A stretch of DNA of 64,000 nucleotides from Acanthococcus lagerstroemiae (Eukaryota; Arthropoda; Insecta; Hemiptera; Eriococcidae), in NCBI GenBank assembly GCA_031841125.1, contig CM063114.1, forward strand, positions 38,399,574-38,463,573, read 5' to 3'. Below, piece after piece: positions 23,621-34,699 of the stretch. The first letter of the stretch is position 1, and each line of letters begins with the position of its first letter. The translations under genes and the position numbers were made by a program. Below the pieces are notes generated by a model. That model saw only the letters and a list, made by a program, of their open reading frames with translations. It was not told the origin of the DNA and ran no database searches.

Positions 23621-26462
23621 CTCTGGAAATAACAGAAATTTTCTCGTATGTTTAGTCATTTAAAATTACAGAGACTAATGTCAAGGAATTTGGGTGAGCG
23701 ATATGGCAACATCGTAATGATTATTTCCAATCAATTTCGGATCAGGTCGAGATAGCGAGAATTTTATTTTGTAAATTGATTTATATTGAAGAAAATAATG
23801 TAGCAAAGACCTTTTGCAGACGTAAAAGTGGTAAATTGACTCGAAATTAAATCCTCTCCCCTCTGACTGTCAGTTCATTTACGACGGTCGCATAAGAAGT
23901 TTTCAAAGCTCAGTTGTGCGGGGCATATAAAGTTTGGGAACCCCCGGGCTGAACTTCATCAAACAGCTTTCCATCAGAGATGATCAATGTTTGGTTTCTT
24001 TTTGGAATCTGCAGAATGAGTCCGAAGTTTGAAATCAGCGATCATTTCGCAAAAGCACCGCAAAAGGGATCAGAATCACCGGTTTCGAAATCAATTCGGT
24101 CAAATATAGCGGAATTAATTCCAAAATTTAGAATTTTTATTATTATTTTTTTTTGGAATTGAAATTGAAAGGCCTGCTGAAAAAAGGGTTCCCTTCACGA
24201 AGGTCCTTTTTCCAAAAATCAGTTTATTGAATTCTTCACAACCTGATTATGTAGCTTTAAAAATTTCACTTCTCTGCCTCCCCCCCCCCGAGGCTGTGCT
24301 GTGAGACGATATTCATAGCTACCTCACTACATTTCTGCATTAGGCATCACAAACTTTAAATGTGTTCTTCTCAAAACTGTAATTTTCACAGAAGGCCTTT
24401 TTCCCAGCAGGCCTTTCAGCTGGAATCGGATGCAATCCCAAAATAATTTCGATCTTCGGAATCTGCTCACCTCTGTTTTCCATTACCGAAGCCGATGCCA
24501 ACTAATGTGGAATTATACGTTTCGCCTTCATTTGGGAAATCATATTGATAAGTTAACATTACAAATACCAGTTAGCAGAATCGAAAAAGTGCGGGGTTTT
24601 CTCCCTGGAATTTGTGCGATTTTTGCCAGTATATCTGTTACCCATATTTCCCATTCCGTATCCACAAAAAATGTTGTTTCCTCCCTGTTGTGAAATAGAA
24701 ACTCATTATGCAGAAACCCTTATTGAAGATTCAGACTGATGAAATCAAGGCAGCACCGAATGAAAGCGACGTTTTCTGGGAGGGGGGAGTCATTTTTTTC
24801 GGCGAAAATTGGGGGAAGGAAAGGGAATGAATTTCCTGCTGAGCTCAGTTTCGTTAATTGGACTGAAATTCCCAGGAGAGCCTTTCTCTTCTCAATGCAT
24901 TCCTGAACTGGTACTTTTGTACCATAGAATATCCAGCTGCATTTGGGTGATTGAATTCTTCTCTAACATACTGGCTCACTTCATAATCTTGAAGGTTTCA
25001 TCTCACAACTCTGTGAAAAGAAATATCATCTAACCTAACCCGTTACTTAGATTTGACCGATAAAGCAAATCAGGTTAATTAACGTAATTCATTGTGCTGT
25101 ACGATACCCCTCCCTCTCCGTTCGAAATGTTCATTAAAATAATTTAGAACAAAATTTCGGTTTCGCGAAACGAGCTGTCACTTTTTTCGTCATGTTTATA
25201 CATTTATCAGCGACGAATATAAAATTGCAAATGATTTATATTCGCAAAAAAATAGTTTGAGTGGCGAAAAACTGAAAAGTGACTAAATTGTATTATTTGT
25301 AGATACGACTTGACAGAATTATTGTTTCGGTTTGATGGTATTTTTGAACACCTCGCGCGGAATATCGGAAAACCATGCCATTCAAAACCGTTCATTTTTC
25401 GTTATTTTTTCTTCTTTTTTTTTTTCGAATTATATTGGTCACCGTAAAATTTCAGCGATCAATCGAATATAATCGCCGGTAGGATATGATTTGAAAACGA
25501 CAATCAGTTTGGCCGCATTTTTTCTTGAACTTCCGGGTAAGTTCTTTTCGTGTCCGCCATTATTTGTCGCGAACCGGTCCTCGTGAGCTGAAGTGAAATA
25601 AGTTACTGGTACACCTACGTCTTCGGATTTGTTGTTCGAGCTCGAAGACCATTCCTTTAATTTTCCGAAAATCGTGTGTAGTGCCAAGGGATACGCTAAA
25701 TATAGGAAACGCCTTTTCATGTTCATGTTCGATGAATAAAAAATGTGTATAGGTATGAGGTACCTTTCAATTTCTCTTCTTGTAGGTAAAAAAGGGCATG
25801 TAGTGGGGTAGGTTGCATTTCAAATAACCACGAATAATTTTTGAACTAGTTTGTCACGTTATGTGGGACATAAAATTGATGTGTCAAAAGTTTCTACGCG
25901 AATTCGTGCGTATTCGAAAGTCCCTGAAGACCCGCCGAATCATAGAATTGCTATTTCTAAGCCGAAATTGTGTAAAATTAAACATTTTGATGTCTGGATT
26001 CATTTTCGGATTTTCGAATGTCTTTGACCTTAGAAATTGCTCAGACTAGTTTTCGAGATAATTGGGTAATTCTAAAAAAGAACGTGAATTTCAGTCACCA
26101 GTACATGTCCTGAATAGGACTTAGTTATTAATGGTTTCATACAGCACTATCTCCTTCACCTTTTCTAAACCATGAAGATAATGTACTTCTTTCTCAACTG
26201 TTCAAAACATCAGTTGAATAAATTGAAAGTTCCATCGTTATGGCTGTTACTGATTGCATCCTAAAATTTTCGTTCCTCCAAGCTTCTGTTTGAAACAAAA
26301 AGAAAATACAAAAACAAAAATACATGAGACTTCATGGGGATTTCATTAGAAGGCAGATGGTAAATATTATTCTAGATGATGGTGACCGGATGTACACCAT
26401 ATGACCTCCAGAGAAGCCCAACTTCGGCGAATTCGTTTTTTGTTCAATCGCAGTGGTCGTTT

Positions 26463-27420
26463 CTCCCTGACTTGTCTCGACTCACTGATTTTATGTTTCA
26501 TGCTGCTAATTTGCTACACTGCTTCAGTACTGTGAGAAGAACGCCATCCACAGATGAGATTTCGAAATTCAGCTCAGTTGGACGGTCTGCTCCATCGCCG
26601 TGGCCTAACATTTTTTCGCTCCATGGTAATAAATTCCCTAAAAAGAAGAAAAAAGAGAAAAAATATCTAGTTAGTATTCAACGTCAAAGTACCAAACATG
26701 GCTAGAAAATTAGAAAATATTTTTGTAACTATTGATGTATATTATCCACAGTTTTTTCTTATGCCTAGTTGCCTTCGATAAAAAAGCAAATATCCACGAC
26801 GTAGGATTTTCAAAATTTTGAATTTTCTGTTCCATTTTATTGGATGATTTGGCGACTGTTCTCGACACCTAGGAAATTGGTACAACCGGCAAATTTTAAG
26901 ATTTTTGGTCACGACGAAGAGAGTTCTTACGCCGTGGACACTGATTCTCCCTGACTTGTCTCGACTCACTGATTTTATGTTTCATGGTGCTAATTTGCTA
27001 CACTGCTTCAGTTCTGTGAGAAGAACGCCATCCACAGATGAGAGTTCGAAATTCAGCTCAATTGAACGGTCTGCTTCATCGCCGTGGCCTAACATTTTTT
27101 CGCTCCATGGTAATAAATTCCCTAAAAAGAAAAAGAAAAAAAAGAGAAAAAATATCTAGTTAGTATTTAACGTCAAAATACCAAACATGGCTAGAAAATA
27201 TTTTTGTAACTATTGATGTATTATCCACAGTTTTTTCTTATGCCTAGTTGCCTTCGATAAAAAAGCAAATATCCACGACGTAGGATTTTCAAAATTTTGA
27301 ATTTTCTGTTCCATTTTATTGGATGATTTGTCGACTGTTCTCGACACCTAGGAAATTGGTACAACCGGCAAATTTTAAGATTTTTGGTCACGACAAAGAG
27401 AGTTCTTACGCCGTGGACAC
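26463..27420 (+). repeat. Recent tandem duplication, two units of about 480 bp
   Basis: Both units start CTCCCTGACTTGTCTCGACT (26463 and 26947) and end ACGCCGTGGACACTGA (about 26930 and 27411). Differences are few substitutions and small indels in A-rich runs, so the copy is recent. Each unit contains an open frame with LSRLTDFMFH.ANLLHCFS, but no known domain, so I do not call a gene. Homologous start sequence at 26463 preceded by unrelated DNA shows the duplication edges. An assembly artefact should be considered. Confidence 0.88.
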
Positions 27421-27599
27421 TGAATCCTTGAAACGTTTTGCACTCCCTGATGGAAATGAATTATAACTGGGGCACGTACAGTAATCATTTTCAAAAGAAA
27501 TAGTGGAAGAAATTTCTTCTTAATTTTGTATTGACGTATCCAGTTTTTTGAAAATTACATATGTAGATGTAGCTCAGACTGTTCAATAATCTCATTTGA

Positions 27600-27780
27600 A
27601 TACAATGCCCGCGTAGCCGGTGTTATAGGTGGGGGGATAATCCCCTCGCCTGTGTCCACCCAAAATAGAAATATTTTATTGAAATTCTCGGGAAAATTCT
27701 AAAAATTTTGCTCGTTCCACCCCCCCCCCCCCCCCATAAAGTAATTCTGGTACGGAAGCTGGTGCCGGATTCAGGAAAAA
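27600..27780. other. G/C-run-rich patch, probably MITE debris
   Basis: Contains GCCCGCGTAGCCGGTG, a GGTGGGGGGATAATCCCC segment and a run of about 15 C at 27720-27735. It resembles the GGCGTAGC-type MITE termini elsewhere, but clear paired ends were not found. Confidence 0.35.
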
Positions 27781-28439
27781 TACTCCTGGGGGCCAATCTT
27801 TGAAAAGATATCCTTCAAAAATAAGATATTAGATCTTCTCCCACTTTGAACTATAATTTTTGGAGGAACAGGGAGAGTAATAATAAATTCATCATCTAAA
27901 ATGATTACATCTTATTTATCAAGAATGTGACACGGAAATCTCTTGTCTGTTTTTCGATTGTGAAGTCGGATCGACTCGGGACGAATAGGGAGCTTAAGTG
28001 CCGAAGTCTGCTTTAAGGTGAAATATTTTCCCCTCGTCCAAAAGGAAACCGAAAGGTTTCACCGACTTGGAATTTCAAATGGAAACATATCACACAGGGT
28101 ATCAAAAAATATATATTTATTTTCAAAATAGAAAAAACTTTAGTTGTTTGCCGATCGGTTACTCACATGCACGAAAAATGCCGACTTTGGAAACACATCC
28201 CTTCAAAAAATCATCAATTCTAAAAACTCGCGAGGGAGCTGTACCAATCTTGGATCCCGAGGCCCAAAAATCCTAAATATAGCCCTGAGAATGGCTTCCC
28301 ATCTTTCGATTAGTGTAAATATCGGATGGTATTGAACATTGAAAATTCTCCAAAAAACGTTGCTCAATCGAAAACCCAATCAAAGGTATTCCAAGCCATG
28401 TATGTCGGAGTCAAAAGAAACTGATGGAGTCTGATCGTC

Positions 28440-29060
28440 ACTAACAGCTCTTCAGAACTACCAGCGAACCTTGAAAATGTACAGAGGAATCTTAAACAAG
28501 TCTTAAAATACATTGAAAAACTTGAACAAACCTTGAGGAGTCGCAAGAGCTGCAAATAAGCAGTTTTAAACGAGTCTCAAGGGGTTTCAACTAAGGAGTC
28601 CTAAAAAGTGTTAATATGATAGTTTGAAGAGACTTAATTGAAACTGGAAGAGTCAGAAAAAGGCTTAATACGTCTGAGATAATCGTTGTTAGTTTTAAAC
28701 AAATTTCAAAGAATCTTGAAGAATCTTAGATTAGTTTAAAGAAGTCTCGAAGTATCTTACGTCAGTCTTGAACATCGGCGAGTATTAAATAGAAGCCTTA
28801 CAAAGTTTGAAATAAGTCGGCGAAAGTTCAAAGAGTCTTAAATGAGCATTGAAGAATTGTAGCGAGCCTTAATAAGGTTTCTAAAAAACATGGAAGGCAG
28901 TTATTGGAGCTTTGAAGTCTGTGAGAAGTTAGTCTTGTAAAAATCTTGAAGAAGTACGTAAAAGTCTTTAATAAATCTTGAATCGGTATCGAAAAGCCTT
29001 TATAAAACCTCAGCCAAGTTTCAAAATGTCATAAACCAGGTTTAAATAGCCTGAGAGAGT
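28440..29060 (-). repeat. Degenerate AGTCTT short repeats (opposite orientation)
   Basis: Words such as GAAGAGTCTTAAA, AAGTCTTGAA and GAGTCTTAAATGAGC recur every 20-35 bases. They are the reverse complement of the AAGACTCTTC words at 31600-32200, so the two fields form a loose, large-scale inverted pair. Confidence 0.65.
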
Positions 29061-30999
29061 CAAGTATAGAAGAGCATGACAAATTCTTGAACCGTAAGAA
29101 CTACTCCAACCCCTTCCCCCTGGATAAAAAGTCCAATAATTCGGAATGAACGTTGAAAAATCTCCAAAATTGTCACCCCCTGAGAATCCCGTGAGGTGGA
29201 CAATGCATTATCAATAAGCAAATAGTTATAGCTGTACAAATTACTCAAAACTGCAAGTACTTTTCCCTTTTTTTATCATTCAGTTACCATCATATTGGTA
29301 TAGATCCAAAAGTATTCAGAAATAGATGAGGTCTGTTTTTAAATTGCTCTCCCAGGATTGCTTCCAGTTGTAACTGATGCTACTATTTGCGCGTTTATTT
29401 AGAGGTTGCAATAAATCTATGGGCTTTGAAAGGCAAAGGGTGAAATCCACCAACGAAGGTATATGCTGCATCAGTCCCGAAAGTTACTTGTACTGTTTTC
29501 ATATAAATAAAACACAACTCGCCATCTTTGAAAACTGGAAACCTTTTCGAACGTCATAATGGCGGCCTTCGGCTCAACAAAGAGAAATATTCGCATCAGT
29601 TGCGTGAAAAGGAATCGTAAGCTGAGCGAAAATCGTGTACAAGAAATACGATGTGTCAGAGGATCCAAAGGTGATCACGATTGGTAATTATTTCAGCTTC
29701 TGAGAAATTTCACACACTTCTGATTCAGTCAATTTCCAAAAATAGCTTCTTACGATTTGATCGGATCGTATGATTGTTTTGTCTCGTTAAGTTCGGCGTA
29801 ATATATTCTTACATTATTTGTATTGGGACAAGTGCATGTCAAATATGTCACGTTCGAATCTATAATGTGACCTTGTCGAATGCACCGTATTGCATTGACA
29901 CGCAGCTGAATACCTATATAAAAGATAAATGAAATTTGAAGGTTTGAAGCCTTAGCTCTATTCCTTGCAGACGAACGCAATGTTAACAAAAATAGCCGAA
30001 TAACGGGTTAAGTGGCGGTGCTAAAAAAGGTCCAGCTGGAAGGGTCACTGCTGAAATAATTTTAAAAGAAACTAAGGACAAGCACGAGATCACTATGAAA
30101 ATGGACCTAAAATTACGAGTATAAGTATCTACGGAAATTTAGAGATTAAGTGGAGGGCTAAGCGAGAAGTACCTGAAGTCGATTTTTTTTTTTTGCAATG
30201 GCAGACTATGTTAACCAACATTGAACACCATCTCGGCTAGCATAGTTCGTCATTTCAGAGACATGGACTTGACCACTTCTTACACCCAGCCCTCTAACTG
30301 TTCAGTTCAGTGAGGAGGTCAACCTTTGCCTTTTTCTGTGGCATTCGCTATGCTAAACGTGAAATTTTCATCATTTTACAGAGGCCACTGATTTTTGGGA
30401 CAAGATACGGTTCAAATTGACATCGTGCAGGCTTCCGGACCGTTATACTTACCCATACCCGAAATATTTTCTACTTAGTTCCCCCGTCCCTCGATTCCAC
30501 CACTTTCAACATAGTGTTTTTCATGTTTTATCCAGGTCACTTGTATTTGTTTTTCATAACTGTTTCCTCCTAAATTCAAATTTGGAGCATCCATCGAGGG
30601 GCGAGGATCCAATGTTGTATCAAATGCAGTATGGATAATAGTTTCTCAGGTTTTCGGGACTATGAAATCCATTTCTGACATTTGATTTTGAACTACGGTG
30701 AACATTGAGGGACCTAGGTTGGGATGATGGACTGAGAATAGGAAGACATTTACAGGTTTCAGGTGGGTCGATATTTTCCTATTCTCAGTCCAACCTAGTT
30801 CTCGATTTTCCTGGAGCTGAAAATCAATGTCATGAATGGATTCCGCCACCCCGAAAACCTGTCACGATATCCATCTCGAGCTTGTAAATTTTTTGTTATT
30901 TCTAGCTCCGCCCCACCCAAGATTCCTCAACTTTCTTAACAGCGGAAATTCAATATCAGAAAGGGATTCTACGACGAAGAAAACCTGAGAAACTATGCC

Positions 31000-31570
31000 C
31001 ATCTCGAACTAGCGAAATTAGGGTGACCGTTATTTTCGACCATCGATATTCCCCTTCTCCTCCCCCGCCCAAAATGGTTCCAAAAAATTCGCGCAAAGTT
31101 TCAAGTCGATTAAATTAACAGAATCCTAGTCACAAATCCCATCCCTTTCTCATGGGAAGATTATCAGAGTCTAGCTCTAGGGACGAAGAATTCAAAAGAT
31201 ATAATTTGCGATACTAGCCGATTTGTAGGCTTTTTAGATCGCTGAATTTGATTTTGGGGACAATGTTTTGATCCGACCACTTGTGCCACCAAAAACGGCT
31301 GAGACCAATCAAAGATACTTTTTCGTGATAGTATCCGATTTATAGGTTTCAAGTCGCTGAGCTCGATTCTATGACTCATTTTTTGAAATAACCCTACTAA
31401 GGTGTTACCATATGGGGTTCAGCGATAAAGACCAGACAGTCAATTTTGTAAGATGGTATTCGATTTTCTCTGTTTTGAGATTCTGGAGATAAGCTCCAAA
31501 ATCGAGATCAGTGACCTCGAAACCTACAAGCCGACTGATTGAAGGTCTGAGCTCTGTGTGAGTTTGTCCC
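31000..31570. repeat. Diverged repeat with GATTTGTAGG...TCGCTGAATTTGATTTTG units
   Basis: Two or three units at roughly 110-130-base spacing share CCGATTTRTAGG, then GATCGCTGAATTTGATTTTG or CAAGTCGCTGAGCTCGATTC. The style resembles the repeats at 42660-43330 and 44190-44830. Confidence 0.45.
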
Positions 31571-31599
31571 TAAATTCGGTCGTGGCAATTCTCAAGACT

Positions 31600-32200
31600 A
31601 GCTAAAATTATTAAATCTTTAATGCTCATTTAAAAATCTTCTAGACTCTTCAAACTCTTGAAAGCTGTTCCGAGCTTTTTTAAGACTCTAAAATTCTTCA
31701 GAACTCACTCGCGACTCTCTATGACTCTTTTAGGTTTGATTATGGCTCTTTAAGGCACGATTAAAACTTTTTAAAACTCGTAAAGCTATTTAAGACTCTT
31801 CGATGTTCATTTAAAACCTCCCACATTTTGTAAGATATTTTAAGGCTTTTCTTTAGAACTCATTGACTATTTAACAGTCGTTTAATATGTTTTACGACTC
31901 TTCAAAACTGGGTCAAGACTAATGAAAATTCGTCCATATTTGTTTAAAACTAGTGGATGCTGTTCCACACAATTCTTTCAGACTTGCTGAAGACTCGCTT
32001 TCGGACTCTTCCAGACTTGACTATGATGTTTTGACTTTCCTTTGTATTCATTAGAAATGGTTAAAGCTCGTTTAGGTTCCTCGAAGCCTTTTCGAAGCCT
32101 CTGTAAGACTCTTATACACTTGTTTAAAACTTGCTACCATTCTTCAATAATTACTTACGACTTTCTAAACACTTTCACCCTTGTTTAGGCGTGTTTGAGA
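31600..32200 (+). repeat. Degenerate AAGACTCTTC short repeats
   Basis: About 20-30 poorly conserved units such as TTTAAGACTCTTCGATG, TTTAAAACTCG and TTACGACTCTTCAAAACT. Mirror orientation of 28440-29060 and same style as 5630-5846 and 8400-8700. Confidence 0.65.
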
Positions 32201-32776
32201 CTCCGTACCACGTTGCCATTTGTGAAATGTTCCTGAGTTCAACTGGAATGGACAAATGCCCCCAGCTTTCCTGTGTGACTTTATCTGCTGTCTGCCTGTT
32301 TGTCTATCCGCTTGTTTCTCTCCCCCCTCCCTCCATTCCCCTCCCTCCATTCCTTTCTCCCCCTCTCTCTTCCGGCATACCCAATTACATGCCTCCCGGA
32401 CCTGTTAACTACTGACTTACTCGGTCTTGCCCTTGTAGTTTTTCATATTTCAGGCTGATAATCTACCCTGTATTCTTGATTTCGAAAAGGAAAGGAGAGG
32501 GCGGGTTTCACTATTTACAGAGCTATTTAGTAATCAGGTGCTACTCAACAAATTGTTCTAATTTATTGTATTTTCTCTCTGGTCAACTATTTTAAAAGAA
32601 TTTCCAGTCGAAGCACTTTGTTCTGAAAGAGGCAGTTGCGTATATTGCCATCCAGAAATAAATTTCTGAAAGAACTCTGTAAGTTGATATCAGCCGGAAC
32701 TTGAGGATACGAGCTAAGAACTAGTTCACAGTATAAGTTGAGTTAATTTTTGTTTTCCATTTTTGTGTCCGAACAG

Positions 32777-33345
32777 GAGAGTCAGGAACAATCGAAAAAG
32801 AAAAGTCATTCCAGTGAAAGTTCGTACGAAACAGAAGACAGCGAAGAGGACGTCGCTGAGCGGAGAAGTAATTTAAATTTCCAGGGATCTCAGTACAGCA
32901 CTTCGGACATTCCTGAGTCGTTTTATTTTCCAAAAACCAAACTGAACTCTATGTCAAGCTTGGACTCGATCACTTCATCAGTGGCAGCATCAATGGCCGC
33001 CGTAGCTGCGATGAATAATATTTCTCTGCAGAAATCATTCGGCAATTTGCGTTTTTCGTCGAACGTTCCAGCTGATGTAGTTCCTCCATGGTATTTGCCG
33101 CCGACCAATTTCAAATTAGAGACGGCGGTGAAGCGCGAGGAGCCGAATACAGACATGAGTGATGATCAACCGTTAGACCTTAGCGCCAAGTCGTGTTCAC
33201 CATTAAATTCGCCGACGGAATCTCCGAGCGAAGCTCCGTCGCCGGTTTTTACGTCAGCGCAGAATTTTTCCAGTACCACCTCGTCGTCGCCCTCGCAGTC
33301 GTCGTTAAAAGTTCCAGTTTACAATTCTAATCGTCATATTTTTAA
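32777..33345 (+). CDS. Eip93F: E93/Eip93F coding exon B with CtBP-binding PLDLS motif
   Basis: This exon gives 189 codons plus two bases (AA) that complete a lysine with the first G of exon C. The acceptor is CCGAACAG|GAG and the donor is TTTAA|GTAAGT. The product starts ESQEQSKKKSHSSESS and continues with a Ser/Glu-rich acidic stretch. A short Ala/Met-rich helical segment (VAASMAAVAAMNN) and a Pro/Ser-rich low-complexity tail follow. The key feature is QPLDLSAKS (PLDLS encoded at 33170-33184), the classic CtBP-binding motif of E93 and LCOR proteins, preceded by a charged VKREEP segment that resembles a SUMOylation consensus. CtBP recruitment in the nucleus is inferred from the family. Without splicing, the frame closes on TAA at 33347-33349, which overlaps the donor and supports exon ending here. 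Confidence 0.88.
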
Positions 33346-33655
33346 GTAAGTACTCCTCAGCACTACATATATCCTTTCTAATCGTTTTGCGAGTTGATGT
33401 GTAAACTTTTCGCGACTCGACGGTACATTCTTCTAATCGCTTTAATGACTGGAAACGACCGCCGCAGAGTAATAAAACTTACGAGCGTTGTATTTGGAGA
33501 GGTAGAATGCGGTAATATTCGAGTATAAGCGAACAAAGGAGATCAGAGAATGATTTGAGGAAACGGAGTAAGTTAGAGTTTATTGCATGGACCGCGGACC
33601 CTTCTTGTGAAAATGGCGTACTCTTACTTATGTGTTTACGATTGAGAGGTTTTGA

Positions 33656-33918
33656 CATGGATATGTCTTATCGCTGGCCATCAACCAAATTTGTATGTCT
33701 CGTTTCGACCAACCGATACCGAGAATGGACGACGAACACCGAGAATGTTACTACAATGACGTCATCACGGTAATTGTTGCTTCATGATATTCGCTATCGT
33801 TCTCTTTTGTGTGCGCAAATTCGTTCCTTACGGAACATTTTACTCGTTCCTTGTTACGCGTTGACTGAATGTGTGGAATGTGTTTGATAGCCATAACGCC
33901 ATAAGACATATCCATGTG
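33656..33918. repeat. Inverted repeat in intron B-C
   Basis: The left arm ACATGGATATGTCTTATCGC (33656) pairs with a right arm that reverse-complements to ACATGGATATGTCTTATGGC (about 33898-33917), with further matching GGCCATCAA / GGCTATCAA. The internal segment includes the palindrome ATGACGTCAT. It could be a MITE or a local inverted duplication. No target duplication seen. Confidence 0.6.
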
Positions 33919-34329
33919 CCGATGTATCTGCATGCAGTGTAGATACTCTTTTCCTGTTTTTTCTTGTTTCTCGCCGGTTTTCGTCGGCTGTGAAGTGGTT
34001 GAGGACAAAAAAGTAGTTTGTTTTACTGGTTATACTCCGGCACTAGCTGTCCTTTGTCGTTATGTCGAAGGAAAATTTAAAAAAGTGGTATTTCTTGAGG
34101 ATGAAACAGGTGCATCCCCCCTCCCCCCTCCCGAATACATCCAACACATTGCAGTCAAAATGCCTATGAGTAAGACTGATATAGAGTTCATCTGTCAATT
34201 CCACCAAGTCCAACTTACGGAGCTTTTCCTTGATTAGTGGTCGTCCTTAAAGATTACAGTTGTTTTAAACGTGCACAGTAGATCGATCGAATAATGTGGA
34301 TTTGAAGTTTCATTTCACTTTCTGTACCT

Positions 34330-34500
34330 AGGGACGGATCGGCTATATAGGTTCTCAGAACATTTCCCGGTGATTCGGTCTAATTCTTGAAATTTGGGCT
34401 GGTACATTTGAGAGTTTCAGGCCGCTGTAGTGGTAAGAAGGGAGAGACAAGGTAAAGGAGTTATGGTGGGGAATAATGGTAGTGGAAAATTGAGCCGAGA
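34330..34500 (+). repeat. Dispersed repeat, copy 1 (related to 44990-45130)
   Basis: GGCCGCTGTAGTGGTAAGAA, then AAGGTAAAGGAGTTATGG, is similar to CGGCTGCTGTAGAAGCTGGA and ATAGTAGAGGAGTTATGA near 45055-45112. Both copies also share a preceding ACCGGATCGGTATA-like stretch. The family was not identified. Confidence 0.45.
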
Positions 34501-34699
34501 GTTCGCATTTTCCCAGTAACATTTTAGATCCCAACGTACCCCTGTCTGTATCTTAAAAATGGTCTAAGACAGTATAGTAAACAACTGTGAATATTCCGGA
34601 AAAATTTGGAGTCAAACTAGTCTAGTACCATGGAATTTCCATGTAGTCGAATTCCGGCTCATTGAATTAGTTTGGCTCCAAATTCTCCGTCCTACATAT

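Larger units (their letters stand above)
9385..32776 (+). other. Large intron A-B of E93 (about 23.4 kb)
   Basis: This is the interval between exon A (donor GTACGT) and exon B (acceptor GTCCGAACAG). Both borders are phase 0, so A and B can be joined directly. An extra phase-compatible exon between them cannot be excluded without transcripts. The intron holds an inverted-repeat transposon (9815-10424), a LINE relic (10850-12455), a LINE with nested insertions (17180-20935), a tandem duplication (26463-27420) and AGTCTT-type repeats. Stretches 12840-14490, 14750-16600, 22200-26300 and 29060-30900 show only AT-rich, diverged noncoding sequence with no gene I can support. Short ORFs there lack recognisable domains. 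Confidence 0.7.

Noticed and set aside
32750..32776. ATG at 32750 as start of the exon B frame
   Set aside because: It precedes the 3' splice site CCGAACAG, so it is intronic unless an alternative promoter is used.
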